Source: Pedobacter sp. FW305-3-2-15-E-R2A2 (GTDB lineage: Bacteria > Bacteroidota > Bacteroidia > Sphingobacteriales > Sphingobacteriaceae). From it: a stretch of 64,000 bases of DNA. The stretch covers positions 2,914,001-2,978,000 of the forward strand of contig NZ_CP151803.1 of the NCBI RefSeq assembly GCF_038446955.1, given 5' to 3'. How positions within the stretch are numbered: the stretch's first letter is position 1; every line of letters begins with the position of its first letter. The translations under genes and the position numbers were made by a program. Positions 56,673-64,000 of the stretch are shown here, piece after piece. Under the pieces are notes generated by a model. That model saw only the letters and a program-made list of their open reading frames with translations, was not told where the DNA came from and did no database searches.

Positions 56673-57575
56673 ATGAAAGTGCTTCCTTTTACTTTGCTTG
56701 TACCGGATGATAAAAGTGTAATCTCCGAACAAATTGAGTTACCTTATTTTTATCAATACCTCCACCGTCATGAGGAGTGGCAAATCACCTGGGTGGAACG
56801 GGGAGAGGGTACGCTGATTGCTGGCAATAACATGCATGCCTTTCGTTCCGGGGATCTGTTTTTAATCGGAGCAAACCTGCCTCATTTATTCAAGAGTAAT
56901 CCCGAGTATTTTATGGGGGATGAGAGTAAATGTATTAAGGCCAGTTCTGTTTATTTCAATCCTAATGGACGATTATCAGGTTTGTTCAAAATGCCTGAAT
57001 TGAACACCGCCAGCTCCTTTTTGAAAAACAACAAACATGGCTTTAAAATTCCTGAAAGCTATGCCGCACTGTTATCCGAACGGATGCAGAACCTGCATGA
57101 AGCAACCGGATCGGCTGTTTTATTTGCTTTTCTAAGTTTAATGGAGGGACTTCAAAGTGTAGAAGAGGAGGTAGAACCTCTTTGCCCTGACTTTTACTCT
57201 TCCAATCTTTCAGAACATGAAGGCATGAGGCTCAGCAACATCATTAACTTCATTATGCGCAATTATAACAACCGGATCGATCTGGAAGATGTAGCCAATG
57301 CAGCTTATATGACCCCTCAGGCTTTTTGCCGTTATTTTAAAAAACATACCGGACATACCTTCATCTCTTTTTTAAATGAAGTGCGGATCAATGATGCCTG
57401 TAAAAGTCTGGTCTCTGATGATAAACCAGATTGCATTTCAGGCATTGCTTATAAAGCCGGTTTCAACAGCATCGCCAACTTCAACCGGGTATTCAAGAAT
57501 TTAATCGGGCGCTCGCCAAGAGCCTATATCGACGAATACAATAATGTAAGTCGCATCACCAGCATTGCAGGATAA
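56673..57575 (+). CDS. AraC-family transcription regulator with cupin sensor domain
   Basis: 300 residues. N-terminal cupin (about 20-110: HEEWQITWVERGEGTLIAGNNMHAFRSGDLFLIGANLPHLF) that could bind a sugar or other ligand. Two helix-turn-helix units at about 200-295: IDLEDVANAAYMTPQAFCRYFKKHTG and ISGIAYKAGFNSIANFNRVFKNLIGRSPRAY. No signal peptide. Its promoter carries a proposed AraR operator and a segment duplicated before the next gene, 139 bases downstream, which suggests that it controls itself and the DUF885/permease pair. The ligand is unknown. Confidence 0.92.
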   Translation: MKVLPFTLLVPDDKSVISEQIELPYFYQYLHRHEEWQITWVERGEGTLIAGNNMHAFRSGDLFLIGANLPHLFKSNPEYFMGDESKCIKASSVYFNPNGRLSGLFKMPELNTASSFLKNNKHGFKIPESYAALLSERMQNLHEATGSAVLFAFLSLMEGLQSVEEEVEPLCPDFYSSNLSEHEGMRLSNIINFIMRNYNNRIDLEDVANAAYMTPQAFCRYFKKHTGHTFISFLNEVRINDACKSLVSDDKPDCISGIAYKAGFNSIANFNRVFKNLIGRSPRAYIDEYNNVSRITSIAG

Positions 57576-57600
57576 ACAAATCCTGTCAATTGCGACAGAT

Positions 57601-57675
57601 ATTAACGCCTTTTGACCGTATTCTAACCAGTTTACTGTAGAATTCCTGACTGGCATTTAATAGCTGTACATTAAT
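57601..57675 (+). repeat. Duplicated promoter segment, copy B (DUF885 gene)
   Basis: Second copy of the 75-base segment, with the same two direct-repeat positions (TTGAC at 57612 and CTGAC at 57646) and TACATTAA at 57667-57674. The start codon follows about 40 bases after the -7 box. Confidence 0.6.
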
Positions 57676-57713
57676 ACTCAACAGCTAAGACGAACCAAAA
57701 CAAAGATCACTAA

Positions 57714-59486
57714 ATGAATAAACCATACCAATTACTTCTGATGATGTGCCTGCTGCCCTCAGTTATTTTTTCCCAGGAAAAAGCTACATCCAGCCTCTAT
57801 GAACAAACCAGTGAAATGGGGACCACCATCATTACCTACCAACAGGATGTCAAAGCCATCCGGGATTTTTACTGGCCGTATGTGATCGAGGGCACTTATC
57901 CGGAGATTGCCCGGGTCTATTATTCGCCCGAGCAACGGAGCCGCCTGCTCAGCGTTCAAAAAGAATACCTGAAAAGAATGGAGCAGCTGGAATTTGATGC
58001 CTTCAGTGTATATGGAAAAGTAGATTACCTCTTGCTGAAAAAAGAGATCAGGAGCGAAATCGCAGAATTGGAAAAAGCAGAGCTCAATGAAAAGGCGATC
58101 CTTAAATACATTTCTTTTGCACCTGGAATTTATGCGATTGAAAAGGATAGACGTAGGGGGAAAGCCATGGATTGGCCGGCCGTAGCCGCGAAGTTAAATG
58201 CGATTACAAAAGAGGTCGGGGCTTTTAATGCCACATCGATCAACAAAACAACGCTGAACAAAGCGAAGATAAAAAACATCAAAGAGGTGATATACGGCCT
58301 GAAGACGAGATTAAAAGGTGTTTACGAATTTTACAAAGGCTATGATCCTTTGTTCGATTGGTGGCTGCCTAAACCTTATGAAACATTGATTCAGGCTTTA
58401 GACAATTATGCTTCCCTGTTTTCCGAAAAACAAAGCGAAGCACCTGTTCAAAAAGACAGCAATTATGGCATAAAAGGAAATCCAATCGGACAGGCAGACC
58501 TGACCGCACAATTAAAGGCGGAAATGATTCCCTATAGCCCGGAAGAACTCCTGAAAATCGCGGAGAAGGAATTTGCCTTTTGTGATCAGGAGTTGTTAAA
58601 AGCTTCTGCAGAAATGGGGTTTGGGAAAGATTGGAAAAAAGCCCAGGAGAAAGTTAAACAGAGTTTTGTCGCACCTGGCAAGCAGCCTGAACTGATTGTA
58701 CAATTGCAGGACGATGCACTGGATTTTATCAAAAAACAGAATTTAATGAACATTCCTGAGCTGGCAAAAGAAACCTGGGGCATGGTCATGATGTCGGCAG
58801 AAAGACAGCTGGTCAATCCATTTTTTACCGGAGGCCGGGAAATCAGTATTTCCTATCCAACAGCGGGCATGACTGACGGAGATAAATTGATGAGCATGCG
58901 GGGCAACAATCCTTACTTTTCAAGGGGAACAGTACAACATGAATTATTGCCGGGTCATCACCTGCAATATTATATGAATAGCAGGTACAAGAATTACCGG
59001 GAACTTTTTACCACACCTTTTGGAATTGAAGGATGGACCCTGTACTGGGAACTGCTTTTGTATGATAAAGGTTTTGCTAAAAGCCCGGAAGAGCGCATCG
59101 GAATGTTATTCTGGAGAATGCACCGTTGTGCAAGAATCATTTTCTCGCTCAATTATCATTTGGGCAAATGGTCACCAGGGCAGTGTGTTGACTTCCTGGT
59201 AGACCGCGTAGGGCACGAACCAGCCAATGCCGAAGGGGAAGTGCGCAGGTCATTCGAAGGGGGCTATAGTCCATTATATCAGGTGGCTTATATGATTGGA
59301 GGATTGCAATTGATGGCGCTAAAACACGAACTGGTAGACAGCGGAAAAATGACTTATACGGAGTTTCATGAACGGGTAATGAAGGAAAACCTGATTCCTA
59401 TAGAAATGGTCCGGGCAACCTTAACCGGACAGTCCCTGAAAAGGGATTTCACCTCTCAATGGCAATTTTACAATTTCAATAAATAA
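57714..59486 (+). CDS. DUF885 family protein (metallo-carboxypeptidase-like)
   Basis: 590 residues with signal peptide (LLLMMCLLPSVIFSQ), so periplasmic. DUF885 motifs: HELLPGHHLQYY with His409, Glu410 and His415 as probable zinc ligands, then GIEGWTLYWELLLYD, and GHEPANAEGEVRRS near 500. The family is helical and is thought to have peptidase activity, though substrates are mostly unknown. The gene is followed after 6 bases by an amino-acid permease gene, which supports peptide breakdown and uptake. Its promoter is a near copy of that of the AraC-type gene just upstream. Confidence 0.88.
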   Translation: MNKPYQLLLMMCLLPSVIFSQEKATSSLYEQTSEMGTTIITYQQDVKAIRDFYWPYVIEGTYPEIARVYYSPEQRSRLLSVQKEYLKRMEQLEFDAFSVYGKVDYLLLKKEIRSEIAELEKAELNEKAILKYISFAPGIYAIEKDRRRGKAMDWPAVAAKLNAITKEVGAFNATSINKTTLNKAKIKNIKEVIYGLKTRLKGVYEFYKGYDPLFDWWLPKPYETLIQALDNYASLFSEKQSEAPVQKDSNYGIKGNPIGQADLTAQLKAEMIPYSPEELLKIAEKEFAFCDQELLKASAEMGFGKDWKKAQEKVKQSFVAPGKQPELIVQLQDDALDFIKKQNLMNIPELAKETWGMVMMSAERQLVNPFFTGGREISISYPTAGMTDGDKLMSMRGNNPYFSRGTVQHELLPGHHLQYYMNSRYKNYRELFTTPFGIEGWTLYWELLLYDKGFAKSPEERIGMLFWRMHRCARIIFSLNYHLGKWSPGQCVDFLVDRVGHEPANAEGEVRRSFEGGYSPLYQVAYMIGGLQLMALKHELVDSGKMTYTEFHERVMKENLIPIEMVRATLTGQSLKRDFTSQWQFYNFNK

Positions 59487-59492
59487 TCCGGT

Positions 59493-60908
59493 ATGAAACA
59501 GCAACCTACAGAATTTAAGCCTTCACTCCGGCTAATCGATGCAACGATGCTCGTTGCGGGCAGTATGATCGGATCCGGAATATTTATTGTCAGTGCAGAC
59601 ATTACCAGAAATGTGGGGAGCTCGGGATGGTTGCTGGTGGTCTGGCTGATCACCGGATTCATGACCTTAACTGCGGCTTTAAGTTATGGAGAATTGAGCT
59701 CCATGTATCCGAAAGCAGGAGGGCAGTATGTGTATCTGAAAGAGGCTTACAACCCCTTGGTGAGTTTCCTGTATGGCTGGAGTTTTTTTACGGTCATTCA
59801 AACGGCAACAATCGCTGCGGTGGGGGTTGCTTTTGCAAAATTTACCGCCTATCTGCTGCCCCAATTTAGCGAAGACCGGGTGATTGCTGATCTTGGCTTT
59901 CTGCAGATTTCTCCGGCACAACTGCTGGCAATTGTCATTATTGTGGTGTTAACTTATGTGAACAGCAGGGGAGTAAATGCAGGAAAATCGATCCAGACTT
60001 TTTTTACGCTTGCCAAGTTGCTCAGCCTCTTCGGCCTGATTGTATTTGGTTTGTTCTTTATGAAAAAAGAGGTCTGGGAGCTCAACTGGAAGGATGCCTG
60101 GGAATTAAAACCACTCGCAGGATCAACGGGAATAGCTGAATATACTACCCTGGCTGCTTTTGGTGCCATTGCGGCAGCGATGGTCGGTTCCATTTTCAGC
60201 AGCGACTCCTGGCACAATGTAACCTTTGTGGCTGGTGAGATTAAAAATCCGAAGCGAAATGTAGGCTTAAGTCTCGCCCTGGGTACGATCATGGTCACTG
60301 TCTTATACATCTTAACCAATATCATGTATACAGGTGTCCTTTCTCTTCATGACATCGGACACGCCGATAAGGACAGGGTGGCCGTTTCTGCTGCCCAGGT
60401 GATTTTCGGCTCCTCAGGAACGGTGATCATCGCATTGATGATCATGGTGTCTACTTTCGGATGTAATAACGGACTGATCATGGCGGGGGCGAGGGTATAC
60501 TATTCGATGGCGAAAGACGGCCTTTTCTTTAAAAAAGTAGGTACGCTGAACAAGAATTCTGTACCGGCTTTTGGCCTCTGGATCCAATGTTTTGTGGCTT
60601 GCCTCTGGTGCCTTAGTGGCAAATATGGAGACCTGCTGGACATGATCTCCTTTGTGGTGGTGATGTTTTACATGCTAACGATAGGAGGGATCTTTATCCT
60701 CAGGAAAAAGCGTCCGGATATAGAACGTCCTTATAAAGCATTCGGATATCCGGTTTTACCATTGATCTATATCGTGATGGGACTGGCATTCTGTGTGTTA
60801 TTGATCATTTACAAACCCCGCTTCACCTGGCCGGGATTGATCATCACTTTGATTGGCATTCCGGTTTATTTTATCATCGGTAAACTTAACCATAACAAAG
60901 CTTCTTAG
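59493..60908 (+). CDS. APC-family amino-acid permease
   Basis: 471 residues, about 12 transmembrane helices. The APC signature begins at the N-terminus (LRLIDATMLVAGSMIGSGIFIV) and the motif TLTAALSYGELSSMYPKAGGQYVYLKEAYNP follows; VTFVAGEIKNPKRNV near 245 is usual for the LAT-like branch. It moves amino acids across the inner membrane, by exchange or with a cation. Same operon as DUF885 (6-base gap). Substrate cannot be read from the sequence. Confidence 0.93.
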   Translation: MKQQPTEFKPSLRLIDATMLVAGSMIGSGIFIVSADITRNVGSSGWLLVVWLITGFMTLTAALSYGELSSMYPKAGGQYVYLKEAYNPLVSFLYGWSFFTVIQTATIAAVGVAFAKFTAYLLPQFSEDRVIADLGFLQISPAQLLAIVIIVVLTYVNSRGVNAGKSIQTFFTLAKLLSLFGLIVFGLFFMKKEVWELNWKDAWELKPLAGSTGIAEYTTLAAFGAIAAAMVGSIFSSDSWHNVTFVAGEIKNPKRNVGLSLALGTIMVTVLYILTNIMYTGVLSLHDIGHADKDRVAVSAAQVIFGSSGTVIIALMIMVSTFGCNNGLIMAGARVYYSMAKDGLFFKKVGTLNKNSVPAFGLWIQCFVACLWCLSGKYGDLLDMISFVVVMFYMLTIGGIFILRKKRPDIERPYKAFGYPVLPLIYIVMGLAFCVLLIIYKPRFTWPGLIITLIGIPVYFIIGKLNHNKAS

Positions 60909-60935
60909 TTTTATTAATTGTCAAATGGATTTTTC

Positions 60936-60958
60936 ATAAACGTCTATTTGACAATTAA
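60936..60958. promoter_or_regulatory. Proposed AraR operator 6 (before the second GH51)
   Basis: Arms ATAAACGT (60936-60943) and ACAATTAA (60951-60958), spacer CTATTTG whose last four bases are the -33 box. The left arm is perfect; the right arm matches 6 of 8. Confidence 0.68.
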
Positions 60959-60977
60959 TAATAATTGTATACATTCG
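60947..60977 (+). promoter_or_regulatory. Promoter of the second GH51 gene
   Basis: -33 TTTG 60947-60950, 19 bases, -7 TACATTCG 60970-60977. The start codon begins at 60982, so the predicted transcript start falls at or very near the ATG; the message may be leaderless. Confidence 0.62.
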
Positions 60978-60981
60978 GTAT

Positions 60982-62529
60982 ATGACGTTCAAGAAAAACC
61001 TATTTCATACGCTGAGCCTTTCCCTGCTTATTCTGAGCAGCGGCCAGTCGCTGATCGCACAGCAAACTACCGTAACCTTAAAAGCAGACCAGCCCTCGGG
61101 ACAAATTAGTAAACACATTTACGGACACTTTGCGGAACACCTCGGCCGCTGTATTTACGATGGATTTTATGTAGGGGAGAATTCCAAAATCCCAAATACA
61201 GCAGGGGTAAGAAATGACATTGTTGCTGCTTTAAAGAATCTCAATATTCCAAACCTGAGATGGCCAGGTGGCTGTTTTGCCGACCGCTACCATTGGAAAG
61301 ATGGGATAGGCCCCAAAGATCAGCGTCCTTCAGTTGTAAACACGATGTGGGGTGGGGTTACCGAAGACAATAGTTTTGGAACCCACGATTTTTTGAATAT
61401 GTGTAAGCTTCTGGGGACAGAGCCTTACCTCGCCGGGAATACCGGAAGTGGAACGGTGCAGGAACTGGCAGATTGGGTGCAGTATGTGAATTTTGAGGGC
61501 CGGAGCCCGATGTCTGACCTACGCGTTAAAAACGGACAGGAAAAACCATGGGAGGTAAAATTCTGGGGAGTAGGAAACGAAGCCTGGGGTTGCGGAGGAA
61601 ATATGACCCCTGAATATTATGTGGGCGAATACCGTAAGTATGCCACTTTTATGGAAGGAAAAAATTTATATAAAATAGCCTCAGGTGCTAATGGCGATGA
61701 TTACCATTGGACGGAGACTTTGATGAAGGGAATTCCGCTGAATATGATGGATGGTGTTGCTTTACACCATTATTCGGTTCCGAACTGGGATAAAAAAGGT
61801 CCTGCTACAGGATTTACCGAGCAGCAATATTTCGATACCATGAAAAGTGCGTTGCGTATGGAGGAGCTGATTACCAAACATACGGCAATCATGGATAAAT
61901 ATGATCCCAAAAAGAAAGTCAGCCTGGTAGTGGATGAATGGGGCGGATGGTATGATGTGGAAAAAGGAACAAATCCAGGATTTTTATACCAGCAGAGCAC
62001 CATGCGTGATGCGATGATTGCAGGGGCCACGTTAAATATTTTCAATAACCATAGCGACCGTGTTAAAATAGCGAATCTTGCACAATGTGTCAATGTTTTA
62101 CAGGCGGTAATTCTGACCAGCGGAGAAAAAATGTTGCTTTCTCCAACCTACCACGTAATGGAAATGTATAAAGTACATCAGGATGCCACTTTAATCCCGG
62201 TAGAGGTTAAAACAGCCGATTATGTTTTTGGCAATGAGAAACTGCCCTCAGTTTCTGTGTCGGCATCAAAGGATGCCGCCGGTCTGACGCATATTTCTGT
62301 GGTCAACGTCAATAGAAATAAAGAAGAAGAAATACAAATTGACTTGGCCGGAAAAACTTATAAATCTGTTTCCGGGCGTATTCTGACTGCTGCAAAAGTC
62401 GATGATCATAATACGTTCGAAAACCCGGAAGCCATTAAACCGGCGGCCTTTAAAGCTGCGGTTTTAAAAGAGGGGAAATTGAAAATTAAACTTCCGCCAT
62501 TTTCGGTGGTAGTGCTGGAATTGAAGTAG
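60982..62529 (+). CDS. abfA: GH51 alpha-L-arabinofuranosidase (AbfA type)
   Basis: 515 residues, the standard length for bacterial GH51, with a signal peptide (MTFKKNLFHTLSLSLLIL ... LIAQQ). Barrel motifs: ISKHIYGHFAEHLGRCIYDG near 45, LRWPGGCFADRYHWKDGIGP near 95, acid/base Glu200 in GVGNEAWGCGG, nucleophile Glu319 in VVDEWGGWYD. C-terminal beta domain ends PPFSVVVLELK. It releases terminal alpha-L-arabinofuranose. Controlled by a promoter that overlaps a proposed AraR operator. No other in-frame ATG would keep the signal peptide, which is why the start is kept despite the very short leader. The PAS sensor gene follows after 12 bases. Confidence 0.96.
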   Translation: MTFKKNLFHTLSLSLLILSSGQSLIAQQTTVTLKADQPSGQISKHIYGHFAEHLGRCIYDGFYVGENSKIPNTAGVRNDIVAALKNLNIPNLRWPGGCFADRYHWKDGIGPKDQRPSVVNTMWGGVTEDNSFGTHDFLNMCKLLGTEPYLAGNTGSGTVQELADWVQYVNFEGRSPMSDLRVKNGQEKPWEVKFWGVGNEAWGCGGNMTPEYYVGEYRKYATFMEGKNLYKIASGANGDDYHWTETLMKGIPLNMMDGVALHHYSVPNWDKKGPATGFTEQQYFDTMKSALRMEELITKHTAIMDKYDPKKKVSLVVDEWGGWYDVEKGTNPGFLYQQSTMRDAMIAGATLNIFNNHSDRVKIANLAQCVNVLQAVILTSGEKMLLSPTYHVMEMYKVHQDATLIPVEVKTADYVFGNEKLPSVSVSASKDAAGLTHISVVNVNRNKEEEIQIDLAGKTYKSVSGRILTAAKVDDHNTFENPEAIKPAAFKAAVLKEGKLKIKLPPFSVVVLELK

Positions 62530-62541
62530 ATTCGTTAAATA

Positions 62542-63837
62542 ATGACGCCTATGTACCTGAAAGATATTACGACAATGATGTCGCTTTACTGGTCCAATTA
62601 TAAAACCTTTGTCAGCGCATCTACCCATACGGATCACAGCCTTGCTTCTGAACATGTTGTTTATTGGAAGGAAAAGCTTTTTACGAATTTTATTACCTAT
62701 CTGCTCCCTTTCTGTCTTGTCGCTATAGTTCCCGGAATTTGGATTTCTATCGTAGAAGGTTATTATATATTTGCCTGCTTCGGCGTATTTACAGCTGTAG
62801 CTACCGGGATGATTGTGCTAAAAAAGAGCTGGAATTTATTGATGCGCAAAATCATCGTTTTTCTGATGATCTACGGCCTTTCCCTGATATTGATGCTATA
62901 TCTGGGACTGTTCGGACTTGGGATGGTTTACCTGTTGGCACTGAGTGTATTGGTTGCATTGCTATTGCCGAAAAATCTGGCGTATTGGGCGATTGCGATG
63001 AATCTGGTGGTATGCATAGGCTGTGTAACCCTGCGGACCTTAAATTTGCTGGAAACCAGAGTTGCAAGTCCTTATAATGTCGGGATTTGGATTGCGTTCA
63101 TTGCCAACCTGATTTTCCTGTGTTTGGTGATCACAGCCCTGATCAACAAAATGATTTCTCACATGGAGAAAGCGATGACGACCAGGTTTAAATTAAAGTA
63201 TCTGCTAAGGCAGGAAACAGCTAAAGGAACGCTTAATGATGAATTGATTAAAGAATCGGAAGCAAACTATAAACGTCTTTTTTTTCTTAGTCCATTACCT
63301 ATGATTGTACTTGATCCCGATACGTTAAAGTTCCTCCAGGTCAACGAAGCAGCGATGTTAGAGTATGGGTATGACACGGATGAATTCTTAACAATGAATT
63401 TCTCCGACATTAAAGTGGAAGAGGATATGACGCCGCCGGAGCGACATTTTATTCCAGATTTGAACATCGGTCAGCCTTTAAAAGTCATCACCAGACATCG
63501 TCGCAGGAACGGCGAGACATTTCGTGTGGAAGTGCGGTCCGATATCATTATTTTTGGGGGTAAACAAGCCTCTCTGCTCATTATTCGTGACATCACTAAG
63601 GAAGTCAATTATCTTGAGGCTATTGAAGCTCAGAACCAGCAACTCCGCGAAATTGCCTGGACTCAATCCCATTCTGTAAGAAAACCGCTTGCAAATATTT
63701 TATCATTGACAGCACTCATCAGTGCTAAACCTACAGAGCTTCCCGATACCCAGCTGCTGACCTACCTGAGTGCATCCGCAAACGAACTGGACAGGTCTAT
63801 AAAAAGCATAATTGAAAATGCACGGAGTGTCCATTGA
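62542..63837 (+). CDS. Membrane PAS sensor with a dimerisation/phosphoacceptor helix but no ATPase domain
   Basis: 431 residues. Six or so transmembrane helices between about 45 and 210, a coiled linker, a PAS domain at about 240-350 (YKRLFFLSPLPMIVLDPDTLKFLQVNEAAMLEYGY), and a final helical hairpin with His377 in AWTQSHSVRKPLANIL, as in the phosphoacceptor domain of Bacteroidota kinases. The chain ends there at a TGA; the HATPase domain that normally follows is absent and no remnant is readable downstream. It may be a kinase relic, a phosphotransfer partner or a regulator acting by dimerisation. It may share the GH51 transcript. Confidence 0.8.
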   Translation: MTPMYLKDITTMMSLYWSNYKTFVSASTHTDHSLASEHVVYWKEKLFTNFITYLLPFCLVAIVPGIWISIVEGYYIFACFGVFTAVATGMIVLKKSWNLLMRKIIVFLMIYGLSLILMLYLGLFGLGMVYLLALSVLVALLLPKNLAYWAIAMNLVVCIGCVTLRTLNLLETRVASPYNVGIWIAFIANLIFLCLVITALINKMISHMEKAMTTRFKLKYLLRQETAKGTLNDELIKESEANYKRLFFLSPLPMIVLDPDTLKFLQVNEAAMLEYGYDTDEFLTMNFSDIKVEEDMTPPERHFIPDLNIGQPLKVITRHRRRNGETFRVEVRSDIIIFGGKQASLLIIRDITKEVNYLEAIEAQNQQLREIAWTQSHSVRKPLANILSLTALISAKPTELPDTQLLTYLSASANELDRSIKSIIENARSVH

Positions 63838-63938
63838 ATTGAACTAACCCTTATTTTGCCTTTTTTATCTGTTCCTCAAAACATTTCTTCATCTTTGAAC
63901 ATTCTTCCCGGAATTTTTTGTAAATAGTAAAATATAAT

Positions 63939-64000
63939 ATGACCACTGAGCAAAAGGCATGGGATGAATTTAGGTACGGGGATGAGCGCGCGCTAAAGTT
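63939..64000 (+). CDS. Probable ECF sigma factor, N-terminus only (cut by window edge)
   Basis: From the ATG at 63939 the frame stays open to the window edge: MTTEQKAWDEFRYGDERALK. The WDEFRxGDERAL pattern is common at the start of Bacteroidota ECF sigma factors (region 2). With only 20 residues this is a suggestion. An A/T-rich stretch precedes it. Confidence 0.4.
   Translation, partial: MTTEQKAWDEFRYGDERALK

Noticed and set aside
63264..63275. TATAAACGTCTT inside the PAS sensor gene as an AraR site
   Set aside because: Lies in coding sequence and lacks the second arm.
1..64000. tRNA, rRNA, CRISPR arrays, insertion sequences or phage genes
   Set aside because: Looked for and not seen: no regular spacer repeats, no transposase or integrase motifs, no tRNA-like cloverleaf recognised. 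The region looks like vertically kept or long-resident PUL DNA.

Overview
The window is a carbohydrate-degradation region from a member of the Bacteroidota, most likely the Sphingobacteriaceae (Pedobacter-like). The evidence is three SusC/SusD pairs, two hybrid two-component regulators (HTCS), lipoprotein signals of the SCKK type, promoters of the TTTG-N19-TAnnTTTG type, and no consistent Shine-Dalgarno sequences. The species assignment is an inference. Almost every gene serves the capture and breakdown of plant polymers rich in L-arabinose.

Layout. 1-732 (-): start of a pectate lyase lipoprotein, cut by the window edge. 1012-2187 (+): aldose 1-epimerase. 2272-9265 (-): L-arabinose operon araB-araD-GH27-araA-sodium symporter, with overlapping genes. 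9342-10052 (-): AraR, a Nudix-related repressor. 10242-17768 (+): four-gene operon of GH43, GH51, tandem GH43 and a GH105/BNR-4 fusion. 17790-21836 (-): first HTCS. 22353-30036 (+): first SusC/SusD operon with two surface lipoproteins. 30146-32225 (+): GH16 enzyme and a lipoprotein carrying an HExxH motif. 32404-36522 (+): second HTCS. 36769-45140 (+): second SusC/SusD pair with GH30 and GH35. 45262-55593 (+): third SusC/SusD pair with GH127 and a multidomain GH43. 55645-56346 (-): WGR/DUF4240 protein. 56673-60908 (+): AraC regulator, DUF885 peptidase-like protein and amino-acid permease. 60982-62529 (+): second GH51. 62542-63837 (+): PAS sensor without an ATPase domain. 63939-64000 (+): start of a probable ECF sigma factor.

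How it works together. The enzyme set fits arabinogalactan (type II, as on arabinogalactan proteins) and arabinan: GH16 and GH30 for the galactan backbone and side chains, GH35 for galactose ends, GH43/GH51 for alpha-L-arabinofuranose, GH127 for beta-L-arabinofuranose, GH27 perhaps for beta-L-arabinopyranose, and a GH105 plus BNR-4 fusion that could remove rhamnosyl-glucuronate caps. Released arabinose enters by the symporter and goes through AraA, AraB and AraD.

Regulation can be read from the DNA. Six sites with one design (8-base arms, 7-base spacer, consensus wTAAACGT/ACGTTTAw) lie before the epimerase, araB, the araR/GH43 divergent region, susC1, the AraC gene and the second GH51; these are the proposed AraR operators. 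Two copies of a 29-base motif (ACCCCT...TGCCCCCC) lie before susC1 and susC2, each beside an HTCS gene. A 75-base promoter segment is duplicated, 58 of 75 bases identical, before the AraC gene and before the DUF885 gene. A plausible but untested reading is that arabinose sensing is linked, through the AraC regulator, to peptide and amino-acid use from hydroxyproline-rich plant glycoproteins.
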